Below, piece after piece: positions 1 through 9,451 of a stretch of 61,970 bases of DNA. Source of the stretch: Chara braunii (Eukaryota > Streptophyta > Charophyceae > Charales > Characeae). The position numbers and the translations under genes are program-made. Location of the stretch: the NCBI GenBank assembly GCA_003427395.1, contig BFEA01000062.1:3355291-3417260 (forward strand). The letters run 5' to 3'. The notes beneath the pieces were generated by a model. It was not told where the DNA came from. It worked only from the letters and a program-made list of their open reading frames with translations, and made no database searches. Numbering within the stretch: the stretch's first letter is position 1; every line of letters begins with the position of its first letter.

Positions 1-141
1 GGGACGCTGGACCCGCTTTCCAGCAGGTGACGCTCCCCACCAATAGATGGAGCCTCCCCTCTGGGTGCTAGTGGTGTCTGCTCTTACCAGCATCACTAGC
101 ACTGCGAGGGTGTGTTTAAAAAAAAAAAAAAAAAAAAAAAA
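1..141 (+). mobile_element. LINE 3'-tail repeat, copy 1
   Basis: The window opens at the first base of a unit seen about ten times here (GGGACGCTGG...), ending in about 24 A. Three hairpins can be drawn: GCTGGA/TCCAGC (about 6-25), GCTCC/GGAGC (about 32-53) and GTGCTAGTG (65-73) with CACTAGCAC (94-102). The same unit closes a LINE at 59719-59866, so this is probably a 5'-truncated LINE insertion or the end of a longer copy lying outside the window. Confidence 0.75.
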
Positions 142-341
142 GGAGTCAGGGAACTTGACTTTGACTGGATATCTATGGGGACGCGCTTCTTCCTCCCTTG
201 GAGCTGCCAACTTGGCACCCTCTATTGCGCCTGTGCAAAATCGCTCTGTGCTCTCCATCTTCACTTTTACTTATGTGCCCACGTGCATTATCATCTCATG
301 TGTGAATTCCCTAAAACCCAAACGTATGGATCGTAAGGTCA

Positions 342-400
342 GGTGCTAGCGGTGGCTGCTCTTATCAGCATCGCTAGCACTACAGGGATAAAAAAAAAAA
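342..400 (+). mobile_element. 59-bp LINE-tail insertion with 14-bp target duplication
   Basis: This copy holds only the third hairpin (GTGCTAGCG/CGCTAGCAC) and a poly(A) tail. It is flanked by the perfect 14-bp direct repeat GGATCGTAAGGTCA (328-341 and 401-414). Direct repeats plus poly(A) are the signature of target-primed reverse transcription, and the element is extremely 5' truncated. The insertion lies inside the degenerate coiled-coil ORF on the minus strand, whose reading frame continues on the other side if the insert and one repeat are removed. Confidence 0.85.
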
Positions 401-868
401 GGATCGTAAGGTCACATCCTGGTTCCTCGCAAACTGAAACTGTTCTTCCTGAGCCTTCGCCAGGAGTTCTATTTTCCTAGCCATGACTTCCATCTTTCCC
501 TGAAAATTTGTCTGCGCCTCAATCTGCGCTCTTTGCGCTTTCACCGCCTCCAACTCTTTCACCACCTTACTTGCCGCCTCCATCCGTTTTGTCTTTTCCC
601 TGGTCAAGCGCAACTTCCACTCCAACTTCTTTTCCTCTTCAATCGTCTGGCGACGTAGATGGCCTTCTTCTGCCTCTCATTCTTTCACTACCGCTTCTTG
701 TTCTGCCCTCGATACATATCACATTGCCTCCTCTTCCTCTCCCAGGGATAGATTAGCGACCCACTCAGATACCTTCTTCTCCAACCAAGGGTCCTACTTC
801 TTCGTGCCACTGGACTCCCCTCTCTCTCTTGTGACCTTTTTTATCAAGGGGACCTCTTCCTGTACCTC

Positions 869-907
869 TTCTTCTTCTTCTTCTTCTTCTTCTTCTTCTT
901 CTTCTTC
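869..907. repeat. (TTC)n microsatellite
   Basis: A near-perfect run of TTC trinucleotides; on the minus strand it reads as the poly-Glu run of the coiled-coil pseudogene. Confidence 0.9.
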
Positions 908-1308
908 CACCGCTTTCAATTTTTCTTCTTCTTCCTTTTTCAACTGGTCCAATTCCTCCTCCAACTTCTTCTCCTTCGCGGCCTGCTCCTCCAGTAAGGC
1001 CAACTTCTTGACCTGCTTCGCCACCTCTCTCTTCTCCTTCCTGACCTTCTACTCGGCCAGAATTTTTGCGGCCTCCTCCTCCTGCTCCTTTGTGTAAGGA
1101 GTGGTCCCAGGGCCACCCCTCATCTCCACCCTACATGTGAATGTGTTCGAGAAGCCTAGCGGAAACAGGAAACGCCAAAGGGTTCCCAGAGGGAGAACCC
1201 CACGAGCAAGCCGTACATGGGGTGGTCATCCATGGTGTCAGGTGCACGACAAAGAACTGTCCCACTCCTCACCACTTAGACCTACCCATTGACACGCACA
1301 TAAATTTT

Positions 1309-1886
1309 AAAAGCATTTTGTTGAGCCAAAAACGTCAAAGATGGCGGTATTAAAACGTGCTCGGCTACTCAGGTTTTTTTTTTTTTTCACTTTTCTTTTT
1401 GTTGTGACTTTATTTTGATGCCTCAAATATTTTGTTTGTTTTTGAAACTTTTTGCAGGAGTTTTGTATTATGTAAAGTACACATATATAAAGTTGCAGGG
1501 CATTTGGATATGCCCAAAAAAAATGAAAAATCACCAACGATGGCAGTGTCGAAAAGGGGCTTGCCCACTCACTAATTTTAATTCTCTCATTTCTCTTTTT
1601 ATTTTTTCTTATTTTTCTTATTAGTATTTATTTTCCTTTTTTTATTTTTATTTCAAATTTGGTAAGGAATTTGGATGTTATGCTCAGGCAAATGTTGTTT
1701 AGTTAATTTTTCTGCATAACATATGTTTTTTGCAGATTGTTTTGAGTTTTGTTTCTGTTTTTCTTTTTTTTTCCGGTCCGCGTTCGGCCCGAATGGCCGA
1801 ACGTATTCCCAAGGGGTCCTGTACGTTCGGGCGTTCGGGTTCGGGTGTTGGGCCCGTCCCGAAAGCCAGCCACCCTGTATATACAT
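1309..1886 (+). repeat. AT-rich repeat with GC-rich foldback end, copy A
   Basis: Shares most of its length with 2105-2640: a GTCAAAGATGGCGGT motif, long AT-rich tracts, a GGTAAGGAATTTGGATGT...CTCAGGCAA segment, a CTGCATAACATA segment, then a GC-rich tail of CGTTCGGG repeats ending in CCCTGTATATA. No left terminal repeat is visible, so this copy is left-truncated. No ORF with coding character is seen. It looks like a non-autonomous element. Confidence 0.6.
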
Positions 1887-1900
1887 ACATATCTATCTAT

Positions 1901-2640
1901 ATATATACAAGGTCACCAGCCCATACGTACGGAGGTCCCCGGGCCGACCTCCGTACGTACAGGCGTTCGGGGTCCCGTTCGGGGTCCGAACCCGATGGCG
2001 TTCGGCCCCGTCAAAAATTATTTCGGGGCCTAAAAATAATTATTTTTTTCTGAATTGTTTTTTGTGAGTTCTCTATGACGTGAGGTCCATGCCTGTAAAG
2101 TTTCAAGTCATTTGGCTAAGTCAAATAAGAATTACAAATCGTCAAAGATGGCGGTGTCAAAACGTGCTCGCCCATGTATTTTTTCACTTTTTACTTTTTG
2201 TTTTCACTTTAGTTCGGGCTCTAAACAATTTTATTATTTTTTGAAACTTTTTTTGTGGGTTTTTTATTATGTGAAGTAAACATCTGTAAATTTTCAGGGC
2301 ATTTGGCTATGCCAAACAAAAATGAAAAATCGTCACTAAATTTAATTCTCTTTTTATTTTTATTTATTTTTATTATTAGTATTTGTTTTCCGTATTTTAT
2401 TTTTATTTCAAATTTGGTAAGGAATTCGGATGTAATGCTCAGGCAAGTCTTGTTTAATTTATTTTTCTCCATAACATATCTTTTTTCAGATTTTTTTGAT
2501 AACTTTTTTTTTTTTTTTTTTTTTTTGGGGGTTCCGCGTTCGGCCCGAACGGCCGAGCGCATCCCCAAGGGGTCCCATACGTTCGGGCGTTCGGGTTCGG
2601 GCGTTCGGCCCGTCCCGAACGCCGGTTACCCTGTATATAT
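1901..2640. mobile_element. putative TIR/foldback element, copy B
   Basis: The ends are imperfect inverted repeats: ATATATACAAGGTCACCAGC at the left matches the reverse complement of the right end (ATATATACAGGGTAACCGGC) at 17 of 20 positions. Inside are GC-rich palindromic arms and an AT-rich core shared with copy A. It carries no transposase. The TA-rich flanks make the exact target duplication ambiguous. A non-autonomous DNA transposon (MITE-like) is the best guess. Confidence 0.5.
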
Positions 2641-3038
2641 ATATATGTATATATGAAGAAGAATTTTGGCAGGATATGGCTAAGTCACAGTATATTTTTT
2701 GCCCTGAAGCATTTGTTGATCAGCATTCAAGCGCCTCATAGCAGAATAGCAAATGATGAGACATTTTATGAACAACACCGAACAAGCAGTTGGGGGTGTG
2801 AGCCCTGGTAGATATTGTGTATCGGGATATAGGGGTGAGGCAGGTAGGGTTGGGCTGCTGAAAGCCTCTAAGGCAGGTGGCTTTCGGTCTGAAATGAATG
2901 CTCCTTGGATCAATGGGTTTGGGCTAGAGAAATTCAATGTTCTTGTGTAGATCACATAGCTATCATTCTTACCCGAAGCCAGAAAATGGCCCGGTACCTC
3001 AATTTTTTCTGCATAAATTTCTCAATATGTTCTTGAAA
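2641..3038. other. unassigned sequence
   Basis: About 400 bp between two repeats. Only short open frames without coding character; nothing recognisable. Confidence 0.4.
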
Positions 3039-3135
3039 GGGACGCTGGGCCCGGTTCCCAGCACGTGCCGCTCACCACGAATATAGATTGGAGAATGTCA
3101 CTTTTGACCAAAAAAAAAAAAAAAAAAAAAAAAAA
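3039..3135 (+). mobile_element. LINE 3'-tail repeat, copy 3
   Basis: Starts GGGACGCTGGG and ends in about 27 A. Hairpin I is GCTGGG/CCCAGC, a G-C pair where copy 1 has A-T. Hairpin II is degraded and hairpin III absent. No clear target duplication. Confidence 0.65.
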
Positions 3136-3374
3136 GATGACAGCGAGAATAGTAAGAAGGGAAGACAACTGTCACAGAAAAGAAACAGACACAAGAAATA
3201 CCGCGACAAACAACGAAAAAGAACGAATGACAACCTGGACGACAATGACGACAAACACCAAGTGGAACCTGAATGACAACAACAACAAAAACCAATGGCG
3301 TGGCGATCAGCAACGAACTCGGGTTATGTCGGGACTCCGGAATCCTACCGTCTTCCCCCCGGATAGAATGTACA

Positions 3375-3426
3375 GTCATTACAGCTGTATGTGGGAAACT
3401 TCCAGTCTCGATACAGCAATAATGAC
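3375..3426. repeat. 52-nt hairpin repeat, copy 1 of 3
   Basis: Begins GTCATTA and ends TAATGAC (outer stem), with an inner TGTAT/ATACA stem and a GGAA/TTCC stem. Related 53-nt copies lie at 4269 and 19271. Copies 1 and 2 also share the upstream word CTACCGTCTTCCCCCC. Confidence 0.55.
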
Positions 3427-3659
3427 CATACCATACCATACGTTGTATTCAGGTGGGGACAGTAGCCTTCACTGGGGCTGCTTCCAGGTCGAGGTCGAGG
3501 ACATGCCGGGCCAGCTAGTTGCCTACAGGTGGAGACTTAATTCGGGCCACATTCTTTTCACTTTTCTGTTTCTTTTTCTCTTGAACCACAAGTGACTTTC
3601 CAAGGCAATCATTTGATCGTCGGAAACGGAGCATAGATATGCGGGGTGAAAAGTTATTA

Positions 3660-3891
3660 TATACCCCTGCCGCCCTGCGGCAAAACCTTTCTATCCATTT
3701 GCCCCCAAATGGGGAAAGAAGTCTGGGAGGCCCTCAAAGGGACCAGCGCATAAGTTTGCACATTGTGCACAGCTGGCGTTACAGGCCCAGCCTGGGTGCA
3801 AAAATGACGTGCAGGTGCCTTTAAGGGCCTCCCAGACTTTTTGGCCCGTTTGGCAGCGAACAAGTACAAAGGTTTTGCCGCGGGGGTATTC
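3660..3891. repeat. foldback repeat with about 80-bp arms
   Basis: The left arm (about 3661-3740) and right arm (about 3818-3891) are inverted copies: GCGGCAAAACCTTT and GTCTGGGAGGCCCTCAAAGG recur as reverse complements (19/20 for the latter). The outer ends are ATACCCC and GGGGTAT. No ORF. Probably a MITE/foldback element; no clear target duplication. Confidence 0.6.
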
Positions 3892-4268
3892 AATAAATTT
3901 TGCCCTGTGTATGCAAGGGCTTAATATGCGATCTGTTGGTCTCGCGTGCAGCTCGAAGACCTTTTCTCCATCTGCCCACATGTGAAGGTTTTTGGGAACT
4001 TAACTTTTTCCTGTAGCTACTTAGATAATTTGTTCCCTAAGTCGACTTCGTTGCGGCTTCCCTATAGGAAGTCCTTTAATCCATGGATTTGCAATCCATG
4101 TAGTTGTCTCGGGCATTTCAAAAGTACCCAAACTGCAAAAGACAGAAGAATAGACAAAAAATGGTGCCCGAACCGCATCAGCATCCACCAGAAATTTCTG
4201 TTGTTGAAGATCCATCTTTGTCTGCGATCCATGCTACCTACCGTCTTCCCCCCTAAGAAGGCGTAACA

Positions 4269-4321
4269 GTCATTATAGCTGTATTCAGGGCAACTTTCAG
4301 TCTAGATAATGCGATAATGAC
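4269..4321. repeat. 53-nt hairpin repeat, copy 2 of 3
   Basis: Same GTCATTAT...ATAATGAC outer stem as 3375-3426 and 19271-19323. The inner stems are weaker in this copy. Confidence 0.5.
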
Positions 4322-4407
4322 TGAATGTTCTATTCGGGGGGGGGGGGGTGACGTTAAGTGGGTTTTCCCACATATGAAGTTTCAAAAACGAAAAAAAAAA
4401 AAAAAAA

Positions 4408-4747
4408 GGGAACACGACTTTTTTAAAATTTATAAACAAGACAAACTGATGGAGACTGATGGACACATTTGAACAGGGGAAAGGAAAAAAAAAAAAAAAG
4501 AGCCAAGGGTGTGGTGGTGCAGAGGCGCATGCGAGCACAATCGAATGCTCGATTGTGCTCTATGAAGGTGAAGTAGTGGGTAGCAACCTCTATGAAGGTG
4601 AAGTAGTGAGAAAGGGAACAGGACTTTCTTTAAATTTATAAATAAGACAAACTGATGGAGACTGATGGACACATTTGAACAGGGGAAAGGGAAAAAAAAA
4701 AAAAGAGCCAAGGGTGTGGTGGTGCAGAGGCGCATGCGAGCACGATC
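4408..4747. repeat. tandem duplication, about 207-bp period
   Basis: The block around AACTGATGGAGACTGATGG...GGTGGTGCAGAGGCGCATGC at about 4408-4545 is repeated at about 4615-4747. Between them is the short direct repeat CTCTATGAAGGTGAAGTAGT. Poly(A) tracts occur in each unit. No coding function is apparent. Confidence 0.7.
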
Positions 4748-4770
4748 GATCATTGCGATAATTGAGCTGT

Positions 4771-4861
4771 GACGCTGGGCCCGGTTCCCAGCATGTGCTG
4801 CTCCCCACGAATAGATTGGAGCAATTGTCCCCCCCCCCTCCAAAAAAAAAAAAAAAAAAAA
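4771..4861 (+). mobile_element. LINE 3'-tail repeat, copy 4, with target duplication
   Basis: Hairpin I is GCTGGG/CCCAGC and hairpin II GCTCC/GGAGC; the tail is poly(A). The flanks carry the direct repeat GAGCTGT (4764-4770 and 4862-4868). It is inserted just downstream (minus strand) of the candidate exon at 4872-5286, overlapping the sequence that would be its donor site. Confidence 0.7.
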
Positions 4862-4871
4862 GAGCTGTCAC

Positions 4872-5286
4872 CTGCCTGTTTCTGCGGCAAATGCTGAACG
4901 GCGTCCACAAGACCGGTTTCGGCAAGACATGATTCTGGGCAAAGGCTTCTGCTTCCAAGCAGCTACCGTAGGTGAGGGCGTAATCATCCCATCTATGGAG
5001 CTCGAACCCCGGGTTGTTGTTCTTCAAACCCATCAAGTGATTCTGCGTGTTGATGAAGACGATGGGCCGCTCCCCAAACTTCTGCCATGCTTCATATCCC
5101 GCCTCCCAATGGTAATGGTGGAAGAGAGAGAACCAGCTGAGGCAATTACCCTTACTCCCCTGGGCCCATGTCTGTTCACCACTATGGTCTCTGGTTCGGA
5201 TCGACAGCCAAGGACGCACGTTCGGATCTTCCGAAAAGTTGATTCCAGCTATCGTTAAATAATCCAAGTCCGCCGTCCGGCCGAAC
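4872..5286 (-). CDS. candidate internal exon of an unrecognised protein gene
   Basis: This stretch reads open for about 138 codons on the minus strand with strongly protein-like composition, rich in Trp, His, Tyr and Asn (for example HYHWEAGYEAWQKFGERP, IVFINTQNHLMG). It is bounded by plausible splice signals: CAG before 5286 and CAG|GTGACA at 4872. The open frame continues upstream, but composition changes at the AG, as expected for an intron. I do not recognise the family and assign no function. The LINE tail at 4771-4861 lies immediately in the downstream intron. It could be an isolated exon of a real gene, a processed fragment, or a coding piece of an unknown repeat. No second exon was found nearby. 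Confidence 0.45.
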
Positions 5287-5689
5287 CTGCAGCATGAAGT
5301 GATGCAGCAAAACGCAGGTGATTGGATACAAAATGCAAGCGATAGAATGGGCGGTACATGGACCGAATCCCCTTCTTGCACCGGGCAAGGCATACATCTC
5401 TTGAGAGAGGGGTCAAGTTCAAAAGCACTTTCACAATGCAGAGGAGGAAACAAAAGGGCAGAAACACCATGATAGGGAGAATGGATGCGGAGGGAGGTTG
5501 GGCATGATGCCTGGAGCACATTACATCTGTGGGGATTCAGAGGTATAGAATCTACAGAGTCAACAACGACAAGCAATGCCAGAGCAAGAGGGGAAAGGAA
5601 AAAGGTAAGGAAGGTGGGACATGATACCTACAGGTAGAGCAGACATCCAATGAGTTTTGAGAGGAGACATCCCAACCCCTTGCAAGGGG

Positions 5690-6310
5690 AAAGAAAGAGA
5701 GAGAAGAAGGAGAGTGGAGGGAGGAGGGAGGAGGAAGAAGGAAGAAGAACGAGAATAGAGGAAGACAGAAGAAGAAAGGAGAAGAAAGGAGAGGAAGGAG
5801 GAAGGAGGAAGGAGGAAGGATGAAGGAGGAGGGAGAGGAAGAGGGAGAAAGGAGAAAGGAGGAAGAGGAGAAAGGAGATTCATGAAGCGAGAAGGGAGAC
5901 TGGAAAAAGCAAATGGAGAACAGAGAACAGAGAACAGAGAATGGAGAACGGAAAACCAAGAATGAAGAATGGAGAACGACGAAAGGTGAAGACGAAAAGA
6001 GAGGGAGAAAGGAGAAGGAGAAAGGAGAGGGAGAAAGAAGAGGGAGAAAGGAGGAGGAAGAAGAAGGAAGAAGAAGGAAGAAAGGAGACGGACAGAGGAG
6101 AGCAGGAAAGGCGAGCGATAAAAAGGGAAGGAGAAAGGAGGAAAAGGATGAAGGAGGAGGGAGGAGAATGAGAAGGGGAAGAAGGAGAAAAGAGAGAGGG
6201 ACAAGGGCAGAAATATCGCAACAAACAAAAGAGAGAAGGAGAAATGAGGAGGGAGGAGAAGGATAAAGACGAAGGAGAACGGAGGAGGAAGGAGGTGGAG
6301 ACAGGAGAAG
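5690..6310. repeat. GA-rich low-complexity block
   Basis: About 600 bp almost entirely of AGGA, GAGAA and GGAGG words on the plus strand. Long open frames on either strand (Glu/Arg-rich or Ser/Pro/Leu-rich) are by-products of composition. It is followed by T and G homopolymers (about 6402-6440) and a perfect 8-bp hairpin CTGGTCGG/CCGACCAG near 6475-6493. Confidence 0.85.
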
Positions 6311-6654
6311 AAAGTATGGGGGTGTTGGGGGGGGTGTATGGGGTTATTGGGGGCGGTTATGGGGGTGTTGGTGGGGTTATTGGGGGACCTGGAATCTGGA
6401 CCCTTTTTTTTTTTCTTTTTTTTTCTTTTTTTTGGGGGGGGTGCCAACAACCCCCGACCGGTAGGTGCCAGTCGGCTGGTCGGCAGCCGACCAGTCAAGG
6501 GGCGCTGACCGCCGGGGTATGCAACACTGATTGCAGGGTTTTTTCGCCATCAGCCATGCTCAAATTATTGCAAGTTGCAAATGTTTTTCGCTCTCAACCA
6601 TGCTTAAACCACCAGTTTAACCGAGCCCAACTGCATCTCTTTTTTTTTTTTTTT

Positions 6655-6982
6655 TAAACAGAACCTTATGGTTCTGGCTAACTGCACCTCTTACTGAAAC
6701 ACACACAGCAAAATCGTATGGTTGGACCTGTTCTCCTAGGATAGGGCTGCGGATCTGTTCATCATTTGGGATCTAGAGTCTGTTCTCGCCAAGACGTCAC
6801 AAATAGCAATCTGTCAGTTACCCCACACTCCAGAACATCTTTGGTTCTGCTCTTTACTCTACTAATTACCTCACATGGTACGCGGTTAAGGGTTTAGGGT
6901 TAAGGGTTTAGCAAAATCACATGGTCGACCAACTGGACCGAAGGGGTACTGGGGTAATGTGAAACATTCCAAGTACCCCAAC
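6655..6982. other. unassigned; contains a telomere-like patch
   Basis: No gene seen. At about 6884-6911 stand short TTAAGGG and TTTAGGG units, resembling the plant telomere repeat. Confidence 0.4.
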
Positions 6983-7140
6983 TTTTTTTTTTTTTTTTTT
7001 TTTTTGGCAAAAAGAGCCCTTGTGTAAGCCCTCTTATCCCGGCGGTGGTAAGAGAACTGTCAGAATTGAGGGTTTATCTGCCGGGCTGCTCCATCTATTG
7101 GTGGGGAGCGGCACCTGCTGGAAACCGGGTCCAGTGTCCC
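6983..7140 (-). mobile_element. LINE 3'-tail repeat, copy 5
   Basis: Read on the minus strand it starts GGGACACTGGACCCGG and ends in about 23 A (T run 6983-7005). Hairpin I is CTGGA/TCCAG and hairpin II GCTCC/GGAGC. The third hairpin has a different sequence but keeps a stem (CCGGC/GCCGG). It may extend further right as LINE 3' UTR, but no coding part is recognisable. Confidence 0.65.
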
Positions 7141-8190
7141 ATTGATACATCTTGCAACACAGAGACTTCCAATCGTTGTTCCCAGGGCTGTGGTCATTTC
7201 ACTTGTCAGTCCGGGGCTCCGTTGTCCCATGGAGCTGCCAGTCTCACCCATCCCATCTTGGAGCGGCCCTTGTCTATTTGCTCATCCCTATTCAACAGCC
7301 TCCCTGTTCATTATTACAACGTCTGTGCCTTTAAACCCTTTAAACCTTATACCCTCTCAAATTTCCGGCGACGACAAATCCCTGGAAAAAAATCAAGGAT
7401 GTTGGTTAGGTACCTACTACCTTCCCGCATCAGGCTGGGCAGGGCCCGGAAGTGTTTTTTTTTTCCCTTTCCCCGATTCGAGAACAATATGCTCAGATTA
7501 ACTGATGGTTTAACAAACGCATCGAAGGGAAAGAAAGAAAAAAAAAAACGCATGGAAGAACACAAACGAAACCAACTACGCAAAGCGAAATGAATGCCAG
7601 AATGAATGACAAAGTTAGAAAAACACAACAGCTCACCCCAGTTGACGTCTTCTTCGAAGTTCTTCCATTCTTGTTTGACAGGCAGGCATGTGTGTGAGTT
7701 GGTCCTGCATTTCAATGGGCCTCATTCGAAATATATGTCGGATGGGCGACCGACATACTTTGGTGCACAATCCACCTTTGCCCTGCTCCTTTCTCTTCTT
7801 CAATCTTTTTTTTTTTTTTTTTTTTTTACCAGGCACATGTCTGAAATCAGAAAAGCGTCACTGGGTCAGGGATTTCAAACAGAAATGTTCAGCAGAAATG
7901 GACTCACGTTCGTTTGTTGTAAGTCATGTAGAAAAACGTAGCAATCCGGTTTAAGTTGTGTGGCTGGCTGCGTCGATAACTGGCCTCTCCCTGGACACAA
8001 CCACCACAAAACAGGTCCATAGACTCCATACTCAGTTCTATTATCTCAGGGAGAACCGTACACATCTGTGTCATTTTAGGCCCTTACCATACGCACTCCG
8101 CTCATAGGTAACCGTATCTTCCCAGAATTCGATGCTTCATACATTCCCGCCAAAAACAATCAAGAACAACAGGAAAAAAAAGGGATAACT
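7141..8190. other. unassigned sequence
   Basis: About 1 kb without a recognisable gene. It contains poly(T) tracts (about 7456, 7806-7827) and short unrelated open frames. Confidence 0.4.
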
Positions 8191-8195
8191 TCAGT

Positions 8196-8370
8196 AGAGT
8201 CACAAGAACGAGATATAATTGCAGTATGGGGCAAGATACAGTTTGCAATCGCAATTTGGGCACCCTACCTGGCCAGAAAGCTCTGTTGTATACGTTGCCC
8301 AAACTGCAATTCCAAACTGTATCTTGGCCAATAGTGCAATTATATTATTATGACTCAGTTTGGTGACTCC
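8196..8370. repeat. long imperfect hairpin (MITE-like or pre-miRNA-like)
   Basis: The left arm (about 8212-8262) and right arm (about 8296-8346) are complementary at 44 of 50 positions, with a loop of about 33 nt. Weaker outer complementarity (GAGTCAC near 8197 with GTGACTC near 8364) extends the foldback. It has no ORF. A 50-bp nearly paired stem could be a MITE or a transcribed hairpin; sequence alone does not decide. Confidence 0.6.
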
Positions 8371-8496
8371 AGCGTTGTTTCCCCGACAAGGAAACACGAA
8401 CATCCCTACATTTTCAGAAAGAAAACAGCGCCCTCCAACGCATGCAGGGACTACCTGTCCCCCATTTCTCTCTGCCCGCCACTTGGCAGGCTCTAT

Positions 8497-8630
8497 GGTT
8501 TTTTTTTTTTGTTTTTTTTTTTTGAACCTCCATGAAGTAGGTTGCCCCTTACAGGGATGAAAAGAGCATCCCCCTGTTAAGTGTTCCCCTCATGAACTCC
8601 ATCTTTAGGTGGGAGCTGCACTTGCTGTGC
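8497..8630 (-). mobile_element. degenerate LINE 3'-tail repeat, copy 6
   Basis: Oligo(T) tracts (8500-8523) are followed by sequence whose right part (CTCCATCTTTAGGTGGGAGC...CTTGCTG) matches the minus-strand tail unit at reduced identity. The hairpin I bases are largely lost. Confidence 0.4.
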
Positions 8631-9451
8631 AATCAGACTCGTCTTCTTACTCACTCAGCATGCATGAAAACAGATGGCAAATATACTGGCGCCAGGCGCC
8701 CACACAAAGCTCAGAAATATTACGGCCGGGAACACAGTTCAGATACAAACTCGCTGAACGTGGCTGTGGCGTCTGTGCGCCCTTGCACTTCACCCTTCCG
8801 ACACCGTATCTTCGACAACTGTTCACATGCACGCTGTAGACTAACTCTACCCTATGGCACCTATGGCTGCGTTCTACCTCTGCCACTAACTAGCGGCTAT
8901 GGCCGCTTCGTCTCTCTTCAGCCCACTTCTTCCTCAGGCACCTGCAGACCTCCTTGCACAAGTCGCTCAGGCAGCGCTTCCGCACGGCTCACAGTCTGAA
9001 TGAATCCATATCTGCAAGCTGCCTCTTGATTTATACTTCAGTTGGTCGCTGGTCTGCTCCTTTCCTTCGGGCCTAGGATGCACACAGTCCCACATGGTAC
9101 TTGCTGACTGGACAAGGTGCGACTGGGACTGGTACCGCTGACTAGACCTGGTAAGTCTGCACACTTGCCCACTTGCCCGCTTGCCCACTTGCCCACTTGC
9201 CTACGGACTGCTTCTGAGACTCTCGAAGGGGCAGTCCTAGAAGACTCCAGACCTTTCTACTTGCCCTTTTGGTACTGCAGAAGCTACAACTAAGGTTGGC
9301 CCTTCCAATCTACAGCAGCTACGACCAGACGTAAGCTACGACTCCTACCCTACAGGTAAGCAGCTCGAATCTACTCAACCCTTGTATCTACAACGGCCTT
9401 AGACAGACAACTTTAGGGGCAGGTCACAGGTTCAAACATAGATGGGGCAAA
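8631..9451. other. unassigned sequence upstream of a LINE fragment
   Basis: Contains a short CTTGCCCAC-type tandem (about 9163-9203). No convincing coding region; may include degraded LINE sequence. Confidence 0.35.

Larger units (their letters stand above)
271..1123 (-). pseudogene. degenerate coiled-coil ORF (retroelement gag-like?)
   Basis: One minus-strand frame runs from an ATG at 1123-1121. It encodes a Glu/Lys/Ala/Gln-rich heptad-like protein of about 240 codons with a run of Glu from a (TTC)n tract (about 869-907). The frame carries in-frame stops, including TAG near 1049, TAG at 796-794 and two TGA near 730 and 690, and is then interrupted by the 59-bp LINE-tail insertion at 342-400. 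Beyond that it can be followed to a TAA near 271. The coding character (KELEAVKAQRAQIEAQ-type coiled coil) persists through the stops, so it was once coding. Coiled-coil N-terminal proteins are common as retrotransposon gag/ORF1 products, but no neighbouring pol supports that here. Host origin is possible. Confidence 0.5.

Noticed and set aside
5560-6498. 312-codon Ser/Pro/Leu-rich frame
   Set aside because: Produced by the GA-rich low-complexity block.
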